Shown in pieces: positions 39,194 to 45,518 of a stretch of 50,243 nt of DNA. The DNA is from Candidatus Marithrix sp. (GTDB lineage Bacteria > Pseudomonadota > Gammaproteobacteria > Beggiatoales > Beggiatoaceae). The stretch's first letter is position 1; every line of letters begins with the position of its first letter. The position numbers were made by a program, and so were the translations under genes. The notes below the pieces were generated by a model. It saw nothing but the letters and a program-made list of their open reading frames with translations, did not search any database and had not been told where the DNA came from. Location: positions 184,890 to 235,132 of the forward strand of contig JADGDS010000007.1 of NCBI GenBank assembly GCA_016744775.1, written 5' to 3'.

Positions 39194-39237
39194 CACGGTT
39201 ACTAGTAATCGTGTTAATTTACACTCTTTTTTTATTT
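39194..39237 (+). terminator. Palindrome after curlin-like gene B
   Basis: CACGGTTACTAGTAATCGTG (39194-39213) is palindromic apart from one G-T pair that can pair as G-U in RNA. T-rich sequence with a run of seven Ts follows within 25 bases. It could end transcription after gene B or attenuate transcripts into gene C. Confidence 0.45.
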
Positions 39238-39252
39238 TAATAAGGATACAAG

Positions 39253-39552
39253 ATGAAAAGATTCGCTATTCTAATCACAGTTAGCAGTACTCTGATCGCA
39301 TACAATGTACACGCTCAACAATATTATCAGTTTCAAGATGGACGTGTTCCCACAGTAAGTATTGATGCAGATGTGCAAGCTGATGATACTAACCAGAAGT
39401 CTATTAAACAGGATTCTGACATCAATATCTTCGGTGGTATACAAGCTGGGTCGAAGAACTCCTATAACATACAGCAAAGCGGTGATGTTAATTCGACTCG
39501 TATACGTCAACGTCAAACTTCTCCATACCGCCATAGATATGATAATAGATAA
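39253..39552 (+). CDS. Secreted curlin-like small protein C
   Basis: The 99-residue precursor has a signal peptide (FAILITVSSTLIAYNVHA). The mature part has looser repeats than A and B: TNQKSIKQDSDINIFGGIQAG and NSYNIQQSGDVNSTRIRQRQ, followed by a basic tail (YRHRYDNR). The QSG and Asn-Gln spacing is curlin-like. It could be a minor or nucleating subunit. Confidence 0.7.
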   Translation: MKRFAILITVSSTLIAYNVHAQQYYQFQDGRVPTVSIDADVQADDTNQKSIKQDSDINIFGGIQAGSKNSYNIQQSGDVNSTRIRQRQTSPYRHRYDNR

Positions 39553-39594
39553 AGAACTATATTTTGCTTAGAACCATAAGGAGGAATGTATAAG

Positions 39595-39825
39595 ATGAAA
39601 AAGTTTATTATTCTAATCGTTGCGACTAGCACTCTTGTTGCCTGCAATAGTCAACAATCAAGCGAAACAGAAAGCAACACAGAAGTTTACCAAAATCGTA
39701 ACTCAACCGCAACTATCAGTCAGGATGGTGTGCCGTCCAAAATCATTGTTGAACGCAATGCTGATAGCCAAACCATTATTCGGCAAAGCGGTGGTAATAC
39801 TGCTGTGATTAAACAGTCAAACTGA
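39595..39825 (+). CDS. Curlin-like small lipoprotein D
   Basis: The start is set at 39595, with AAGGAGG ten bases upstream; an ATG at 39586 is only one base from that site, and the neighbouring gene E has the same ten-base spacing. The 76-residue product has a short signal peptide ending in a lipobox LVAC (Cys17), so it is probably a lipoprotein. The rest has curlin-like units NSTATISQDG and SQTIIRQSGGNTAVIKQS. A lipid anchor would fix it to the outer membrane and could let it nucleate or hold a fibre. Confidence 0.72.
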   Translation: MKKFIILIVATSTLVACNSQQSSETESNTEVYQNRNSTATISQDGVPSKIIVERNADSQTIIRQSGGNTAVIKQSN

Positions 39826-39868
39826 ACAAGGGTTCCCGTCAATTGACGTATGAGGAGGCATAAGTCAG

Positions 39869-40180
39869 ATGAAAGGGTTTATTATTCTAATTGCTACTGT
39901 GGCTAGCAATATTGTTGTCGCAACAGAAAGCTACCGCCATGGTAACTCAACCGCAACTATCACTCAGGACGGGTTCTTGTCCGACTTCTGGATTGAACGC
40001 GACTTTGACAGTCAAACCATTATTCGGCGCAGCCGTGATAACAGTGCCGTTATTAGACAGTCAAGAAGAAAGCACAGAATTCCACCAGATACTAGAAGGA
40101 GCCCCTGTATTGAATTACATGTTTCGGAAGAGTTCCGCAGGCTATTCTTGGACAGATTCAATCAGAAATATTGTGAGTGA
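39869..40180 (+). CDS. Curlin-like small secreted protein E
   Basis: This 103-residue protein is a paralogue of D, with the same ribosome-binding spacing. The central part aligns with D: NSTATITQDG and SQTIIRRSRDNSAVIRQS. The signal peptide ends IVVATES without the lipobox Cys, so it is likely free. After the shared region it carries a basic tail unlike D (RRKHRIPPDTRRSP, then RRLFLDRFNQKYCE). A neighbouring frame runs parallel from 39891 to 40193, so a frameshift near the end of the paralogous region cannot be excluded. Confidence 0.6.
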   Translation: MKGFIILIATVASNIVVATESYRHGNSTATITQDGFLSDFWIERDFDSQTIIRRSRDNSAVIRQSRRKHRIPPDTRRSPCIELHVSEEFRRLFLDRFNQKYCE

Positions 40181-40255
40181 CAATCAAACTTAATTGGATA
40201 GAAAATTGCCTGTTATGAACTCATTAATTTAAATTACTGAGGTAAAATTAAAAAA

Positions 40256-41575
40256 ATGAGTAAATTAGTACAGATAGGCATGTTATTGTTCTCCTGCACT
40301 GTGTGGGGAGAAGATCAAGTAATCAATCAATCAGAACAAAACAATGTTGCTGGTGTGATTCAGTTCGGCCCTTTTGCGAATGTAGATATTATTCAAATAG
40401 GTGATTATAATCGCACCGCCGTTGTTCAATTGGGCATAGAACCTATCGGAACAATCACGCAGGAAGGTAATTATAATCGCGCTGTCGTATTTCAAATATC
40501 AGATGCCTCTACTCTCAAAATTTTCCAAGATGGTGTTTTCAATTACAATTCTATATCTCAAGATTCCGCCTCGCCGGTAGGTACCTTATCACAATCTTCA
40601 TTGAATACTCTTGTCAACAATTTCCTCTTCGCGCCAGAGACGGTTGTGTCGCAAACTGAGTTGACAAAAATTAAAGCACTTGGTTTCAACACTAGCCTTT
40701 TTTCCCACTTGGATGCCGTCCGTACCGCAGAATGTGCCAGCTGCAAACGATTTACTATATTTGGAGGCGGCAATCTTGTAGAAGGACAGCATTCTGATAG
40801 ATTAGGTGCTATCGGGTTTGATTACGACATCAGCACAAGAATGATTGGTGGTCAAATACAGCTCTCACCAAATCTACGCTTAGGTCTTGCTTTACAGCGT
40901 TCCAAGACTGATGCTGATGTAAACTATGCTTTAGCGAACATTGATGTGGATTCAACTCAGTTTGGTCTTTTTGGCTCTGTCAACCTAGATCATATATTCA
41001 TGGACTTTGCAGCCGCATATGGAAATAATGATTATCATGTTAATCGACCGGGATTTGTTTCTCCAGTTATTTCCAGTCATGAAGGTTATGATGTTTCCCT
41101 GTCGGCTCGTGTTGGATACCTATTTCAGCCTAAAATGACTCACAATTCTTTGAAGTTCGGTCCAGTAGTAGGATTGAGTTACATTAAAACGAATATAGAT
41201 AACTATCAGGAACTAGGCGATGTTCTGCTCACACAAAGGGTGGATGAACAAAACTATAAAGCTCTTATAGGTGAAGCAGGGGTTCAATTACGCTATGGAT
41301 CGAATAGGGTTTCTACATTCACTAATTTGACTTTGGAACACGATTTCAAAATAGAAGGATTTCGGGTGATCAATACATCTTATTCTATGTCACCTGACAA
41401 CAGGGTTTTTACGCCTGTTTATGATTTTAAGAGTAGTAATTCGGTTCGACTTAATAGCGGGCTTGATGTGAAAATAGCTTTTGGGTTGGATGTTTCATTA
41501 TTTGTCGATTTTCGGTTTGATAATGATGAGACAGATGCTTGGATGCTGGGGGGTAATGTTCATTATTCTTTCTAA
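40256..41575 (+). CDS. Curlin-repeat autotransporter
   Basis: The 439-residue protein begins with a signal peptide (MSKLVQIGMLLFSCTVWG). Residues about 20-115 carry four or five curlin-like repeats of about 22 residues: NQSEQNNVAGVIQFG, NVDIIQIGDYNRTAVVQLG, GTITQEGNYNRAVVFQ and LKIFQDGVFNYNSISQ. A linker with CASC (about 160) follows, and residues about 175-439 have the alternating amphipathic strands of an autotransporter beta-barrel, ending in the aromatic outer-membrane sorting signal HYSF. The passenger would be carried to the surface by its own barrel. I know of no named family with this curlin plus barrel order. Outer-membrane placement is strongly suggested; a nucleator or anchor role is inferred. 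Confidence 0.85.
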   Translation: MSKLVQIGMLLFSCTVWGEDQVINQSEQNNVAGVIQFGPFANVDIIQIGDYNRTAVVQLGIEPIGTITQEGNYNRAVVFQISDASTLKIFQDGVFNYNSISQDSASPVGTLSQSSLNTLVNNFLFAPETVVSQTELTKIKALGFNTSLFSHLDAVRTAECASCKRFTIFGGGNLVEGQHSDRLGAIGFDYDISTRMIGGQIQLSPNLRLGLALQRSKTDADVNYALANIDVDSTQFGLFGSVNLDHIFMDFAAAYGNNDYHVNRPGFVSPVISSHEGYDVSLSARVGYLFQPKMTHNSLKFGPVVGLSYIKTNIDNYQELGDVLLTQRVDEQNYKALIGEAGVQLRYGSNRVSTFTNLTLEHDFKIEGFRVINTSYSMSPDNRVFTPVYDFKSSNSVRLNSGLDVKIAFGLDVSLFVDFRFDNDETDAWMLGGNVHYSF

Positions 41576-41584
41576 TTGATAGGG

Positions 41585-41680
41585 CTTAGTACCATACCAG
41601 CGCGTGGTAAAATATTAAAAATTCTCTAGGCAATTCCGAATACCCCATCAAATATTCATCTACAGGCTGCAAATACTTTG
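41585..41680 (-). pseudogene. Decayed duplicate of the gltD 3' end and its downstream hairpin
   Basis: The segment aligns with 44052-44225. It keeps a version of the TACCACGC hairpin region, the complete string from the gltD stop to CCATCA-ATATTCATC, and then, after a deletion of about 75 bases, GCTGCAAATACTTT. It encodes nothing. It lies 2.4 kb from the intact gltD, on the far side of the glycosylase module. Confidence 0.9.
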
Positions 41681-41821
41681 TGTATTATCATCATACTTAT
41701 GAAAGTTTACATATTTTCATGGTGTGTTTTTAATCTGTTGCTATCACTGATAATAGCATCTGCTATCTTTTCGCAGACTTTTGTTGATATAGTTTTCATA
41801 TCCTTGATAGTTGCACTATAC

Positions 41822-41900
41822 AACTACAGGGATTGTATGTAAGTAGGGATAAAAATACTTAATACAAAAAAATTATTGCTTATATGCAATCCCTGTAGTT
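41822..41900. repeat. MITE-like palindromic element, copy 2
   Basis: This 79-base element has inverted ends starting AACTACAGGGATTG on both strands, with three mismatches over 25 bases of arm. It shares its ends with the copy at 19148-19229 but its core differs. It contains no coding sequence. Confidence 0.85.
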
Positions 41901-41950
41901 AATAGTTCTGAGTATTTATAACTACCTTATTTTTTTTGAAAAACTCAATT

Positions 41951-42067
41951 CTATCGTGTGATAGACATTCGCATACTCATAGCAAATTCTTCTGGTGTTT
42001 GTTTTAACACAGAAAATACGCTTATGGGTATTTCAATTTTTACAGTTTTGTTTATTTCAGGTTTCAT
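41951..42067 (-). pseudogene. Truncated UPF0175-type antitoxin remnant
   Basis: A 38-codon frame reads MKPEINKTVKIEIPISVFSV, then LKQTPEEFAMSMRMSITR and stops. The hydrophobic strand followed by L-x-TPEEFA-x-x-MR is the N-terminal pattern of UPF0175 antitoxins, which are usually about 80-110 residues. The rest is lost, and no toxin gene remains nearby. The assignment rests on a short match. Confidence 0.5.
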
Positions 42068-42267
42068 CTATCACATAACTCACAGTTAAATTCTTGTATA
42101 GTTATTCTTGTTATACTATAAACTAATTGAAGTGTAAACACAAATATTCCCGTTACATGCTGATGCTAAAGCTAGCAGCTTGAACGCGCTTCATTGTATT
42201 TAATTAATTTTTGTTTAAAAGATAATGAGATGTAGCGTGTTTAATAGATTTTAATACATAAATAATA

Positions 42268-42297
42268 TTGCGTATTAATTTATGATTGATATATAAT
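42268..42297 (+). promoter_or_regulatory. Predicted promoter of the glycosylase gene
   Basis: TTGCGT (42268-42273) and TATAAT (42292-42297) are 18 bases apart, 45 bases ahead of the start codon. Confidence 0.5.
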
Positions 42298-42341
42298 AAT
42301 ACTTATTTTGACTTCTTTAGTATGGAGCAAAGCTTTATTTT

Positions 42342-43541
42342 ATGCTTAAAAAACTACGCATTATTACATTACATCACCAAGGTCTTACCACAGTGCGTCC
42401 ATTTGGTAAAGGTATCCAAGCAACTAAACGTGCAATAGAGCATCTAGGATATATTCAAATTGATACACTTTCTGTTGTTGAGCGTGCCCATCATCATACT
42501 CTCTGGACCCGTATCCCTGATTATCAACCCGATTACCTTTCTAAGCTAGTTCGAGAACGAAGTGTCTTTGAATATTGGTTTCACGCCGCTTCTTATTTGC
42601 CGATGATAGACTTTCGTTTTGTTTTACCACAGATGTCAGCGATAAAGCGTGGAGAGTCAACTTATTTTGCCAATATAGATGCTAAATACATGCATCATGT
42701 ACTTGATAGAATTCGCATCGATGGACCACTTAAGGCGAGAAATTTTCAGTCAACAACAAGACGTAATTCAAAATGGTGGGATTGGAAGCCAGCTAAACAT
42801 GCTCTTGAAAAACTCTTTATGCAAGGTGATCTAATGATAACGGATCGCGATGGAATGGAGAAAGTCTATGATCTGACCGAAAGAGTCCTACCTGATAATA
42901 TAAATACCAATGAGCCATCTTTGTTAGAATTTGCCGAATACCTAATCAATGTGTCATTGAAGGCAAATGGGTTTACTACTATCAAACAACTGACACACTT
43001 AAGATCTGGCAACTCATTACGAAAAGCACTCGATACTATTTTGCACCAGAAAATTGAACAAGGATCACTGATAGAGTACCTCATAGATGGTATGCCAAAG
43101 GTATATACTACGCAGGATATTCTTGACACAAAGATAAATCGACCGATTAAAAATGTTAGAATTTTATCGCCATTTGATAACGCAATCATTCATCGAGATA
43201 AAGTTCAACAAATATTTGATTTTGAATACAGGCTTGAATGTTACAAACCAAAAGAAAAACGCAAATTTGGCTATTTCTGCTTACCTATTCTCTATAAAGA
43301 TAGATTAGTTGGTAGAGTGGATTGTAAGGCTCATCGTAAAATAAGACGTTTTGAATTGATTAATTTGCATCTTGAATCTAAAGAAATAAATCTAGATAAT
43401 TTTATAGCTGATTTTACTAAAGTAGTTAATCGCTTTGCTATATTCAATGATTGCCACTCCATATGCGTATCAAATTGCAACCCCAAAAGGCTGACAAGTA
43501 CATTTAGAAGAGCTTTAAACTCAATTGAACAAGAATCATAG
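42342..43541 (+). CDS. YcaQ/AlkX-like winged-helix DNA glycosylase
   Basis: The 399-residue protein matches the HTH_42 (YcaQ/AlkZ) family: LGYIQIDTLSVVERAHHHTLWTR with the QxD catalytic motif, SVFEYWFHAASYLPM, PFGKG-type N-terminus and the C-terminal LSPFDNAIIHRDKVQQIFDFEYRLE. In E. coli and Streptomyces relatives these enzymes unhook DNA interstrand crosslinks or excise bulky alkylated bases, sometimes for self-resistance to a genotoxin. The gene is a single unit in a region of relics between the duplicated and intact gltD 3' ends, so it is probably acquired. Confidence 0.88.
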   Translation: MLKKLRIITLHHQGLTTVRPFGKGIQATKRAIEHLGYIQIDTLSVVERAHHHTLWTRIPDYQPDYLSKLVRERSVFEYWFHAASYLPMIDFRFVLPQMSAIKRGESTYFANIDAKYMHHVLDRIRIDGPLKARNFQSTTRRNSKWWDWKPAKHALEKLFMQGDLMITDRDGMEKVYDLTERVLPDNINTNEPSLLEFAEYLINVSLKANGFTTIKQLTHLRSGNSLRKALDTILHQKIEQGSLIEYLIDGMPKVYTTQDILDTKINRPIKNVRILSPFDNAIIHRDKVQQIFDFEYRLECYKPKEKRKFGYFCLPILYKDRLVGRVDCKAHRKIRRFELINLHLESKEINLDNFIADFTKVVNRFAIFNDCHSICVSNCNPKRLTSTFRRALNSIEQES

Positions 43542-43633
43542 AAGTTGTTAAGATAAATGCCTAACAATGGTTTAAAAAGTGCTGGTCTAAATTTATCGCC
43601 GACATTCAAATTAACAGCAAAAAGTATAATGAA

Positions 43634-43798
43634 TTACCTTGAGTCTAATGAAAATGTTCTAACATGTGCTTCCACCTGAGCCACAAACTTTCGCGCCTTT
43701 TGTGGGGGTGTGACCGAAATTTTTTGATCAAAATATTCTCGACATAATCCAGCGATTTCAAAGGCTGTTTCTTGAGATACCATTCTATATACAATCAT
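43634..43798 (-). CDS. Possible small protein or gene fragment
   Basis: A 54-codon frame starts MIVYRMVSQETAFEIAGLC and continues FDQKISVTPPQKARKFVAQV to VRTFSLDSR. It is helical and basic near the end, with no signal peptide. It could be a remnant of a larger gene. The 560 bases between the glycosylase gene and gltD contain no other coding sequence that I can recognise; most of the rest is palindromic repeats. Confidence 0.3.
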   Translation of the reverse strand: MIVYRMVSQETAFEIAGLCREYFDQKISVTPPQKARKFVAQVEAHVRTFSLDSR

Positions 43799-43856
43799 TG
43801 GAATAATCAGCAAGGGAAATACTACAACTCGTATCCATTATTATGAATATACCACT

Positions 43857-43932
43857 AACTATTCGTTGTTATTTATATTCGTTGTACTCAACTGGCTAAT
43901 AGTACAACGAATATTAATAACAACGAATAGTT
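43857..43932. repeat. 76-bp palindromic element with 32-bp arms
   Basis: Arms 43857-43888 and 43901-43932 match at 31 of 32 positions, starting AACTATTCGTTGTTATTTAT, with a 12-base loop. The long near-perfect arms resemble a MITE or hairpin repeat. No second copy is seen in the window. Confidence 0.88.
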
Positions 43933-43975
43933 CAAGCAAGGCAAATAGTACAAGTAAAAACAATTCTCAGACTTA

Positions 43976-44034
43976 TTGGAGTTCAAAGCGCAGCTTTGTA
44001 AATAGCACCAACAAAGCTGCGCTTTGAACTCCAA
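43976..44034. repeat. 59-bp perfect palindromic element with 24-bp arms
   Basis: Arms 43976-43999 and 44011-44034 are perfectly complementary, beginning TTGGAGTTCAAAGCGCAGCT, with an 11-base loop. One end (44021-44036, GCTTTGAACTCCAAAA) recurs at 34205-34220 near ccmB without its partner arm, suggesting a half copy there. Confidence 0.88.
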
Positions 44035-44063
44035 AACATCATTAAAATGAATGCTTTGGTACT

Positions 44064-44082
44064 TACCACGCTAGGCGTGGTA
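44064..44082. terminator. Hairpin after gltD
   Basis: TACCACGC (44064-44071) pairs with GCGTGGTA (44075-44082) around TAG, 18 bases after the minus-strand gltD stop. A degenerate form of the same hairpin accompanies the gltD tail copy at 41590-41610. Because no T-run follows on the minus strand, its use as a terminator is uncertain. Confidence 0.55.
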
Positions 44083-44099
44083 GTAAAATATAAAAAAAA

Positions 44100-45515
44100 T
44101 TATCTAGGCAATTCCGAATACCCCATCAGATATTCATCAACAGCCCTTGCAGCTTGTCTGCCTTCTCTTATCGCCCATACTACTAAGGATTGTCCGCGTC
44201 GCATGTCGCCTGCTGCAAATACTTTTTCTATTGATGTTTGATAGTTGTTAGTATCTGCTTTGACATTGGATCTTTGGTCTAAGTCTAATCCAAGTTCATT
44301 TAACATCCCTTCTTGTACTGGATGCACAAAGCCCATCGCTAGTAGCACTAGTTCTGCTTTTAGTTCAAATTCGCTACCGGGTATTTCTTGCATTTTTGCG
44401 TCTAGTCGTACTAAATTTATTTTCTTGATATTGCCAGTTTCATCTGCTTCAATAGATTTAGTTGATACGCTCCAGTCACGTTCGCAGCCTTCTTCTTGGG
44501 AAGATGAAGTACGTAGTTTTAGGGGCCAATATGGCCATGTCATAGCTTTATCTTCTTTTTCTGGTGGCTTGGGCATTATTTCTAATTGGGTTATAGATGC
44601 CGCTGCTTGACGTATTGATGTTCCAATACAATCTGAGCCGGTATCTCCACCTCCAACTACTACTACATGTTTGTCTTTGGCAGTAATACCATCTGCAACT
44701 TCATCTCCTAAAACGCGCTTGGTTTGCTGAGTTAGGAAATCCATTGCAAAGTGTACACCTTTAGAATCACGTCCGGGTACATTTAAGTCACGAGGCTTTT
44801 CTGATCCTCCTGTTAGTACTACTGCGTCATATTTCTCTAATAGTTGTTGAGCTGGCATATCAACCCCTATATGAGTATTTGGACGGAATACTACTCCCTC
44901 AGTCTGCATTTGGGCTTGACGGCGAGTTATAAGCTGTTTGTCAAATTTGAAGTTTGGAATGCCATAGCATAGTAAACCACCAATACGGTCATTTTTTTCA
45001 TATACTACTACTTCATGCCCAGCGCGAGCTAATTGTTGTGCGCTAGCTAATCCTGCCGGACCAGATCCCACTATTGCTACTCGTTTGCCGCTACGATGAG
45101 TTGGGACTTCTGGTTCTATCCAGCCTTGTTCCCAGCCTTTATCAACTATTGCACATTCTATGCTTTTAATTGTTACTGGCTCTTCATTCAGATTCAGTGT
45201 ACAAGCAGCTTCGCAAGGTGCTGGACATATACGCCCAGTAAATTCTGGGAAATTATTGGTACTATGTAATACATCCAATGCCGCACGAAAATCATGTTGA
45301 TATACAAGATCATTCCAATCAGGAATAATATTATTTATCGGGCATCCATTATGACAATAAGGAATACCGCAATCCATGCAACGGGCACCTTGTTGGCTTA
45401 TTTCATTGTCCGTTAATGGAATTACAAATTCATCATAATGATTGACACGATCAGCAACTGGTTTATAAGTTCTCTCTTGGCGTGAAATATCTAAAAAGCC
45501 GGTTGTATTTCCCAT
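44100..45515 (-). CDS. gltD: Glutamate synthase (NADPH) small subunit
   Basis: GltD takes electrons from NADPH through FAD and passes them via iron-sulfur clusters to GltB. The 471-residue protein has the cluster cysteines [13 protein letters not shown] (46-58) and CPAPCEAAC, the FAD-binding [10 protein letters not shown], the NADPH-binding [12 protein letters not shown], and the C-terminal [16 protein letters not shown]. It ends YSELPR, the usual length. It lies three bases after gltB in the same operon. Confidence 0.98.
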   Translation of the reverse strand: MGNTTGFLDISRQERTYKPVADRVNHYDEFVIPLTDNEISQQGARCMDCGIPYCHNGCPINNIIPDWNDLVYQHDFRAALDVLHSTNNFPEFTGRICPAPCEAACTLNLNEEPVTIKSIECAIVDKGWEQGWIEPEVPTHRSGKRVAIVGSGPAGLASAQQLARAGHEVVVYEKNDRIGGLLCYGIPNFKFDKQLITRRQAQMQTEGVVFRPNTHIGVDMPAQQLLEKYDAVVLTGGSEKPRDLNVPGRDSKGVHFAMDFLTQQTKRVLGDEVADGITAKDKHVVVVGGGDTGSDCIGTSIRQAAASITQLEIMPKPPEKEDKAMTWPYWPLKLRTSSSQEEGCERDWSVSTKSIEADETGNIKKINLVRLDAKMQEIPGSEFELKAELVLLAMGFVHPVQEGMLNELGLDLDQRSNVKADTNNYQTSIEKVFAAGDMRRGQSLVVWAIREGRQAARAVDEYLMGYSELPR

Positions 45516-45518
45516 ATT

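Larger units (their letters stand above)
41681..42341. other. Relic-rich intergenic stretch before the glycosylase gene
   Basis: Apart from the annotated palindromic element and antitoxin remnant, this region has a 30-codon minus-strand frame (41707-41799; begins MKTISTKVCEKIADAI, with AAGGAT just upstream) that may be a fragment or a small peptide gene. The rest is AT-rich without recognisable genes. Its make-up of duplicated and truncated pieces fits an accumulated insertion site. Confidence 0.5.

Noticed and set aside
39891..40193. Parallel frame overlapping curlin-like gene E as an independent gene
   Set aside because: It begins inside E's signal peptide and lacks its own signal peptide or curlin repeats; kept only as a possible frameshift indication.
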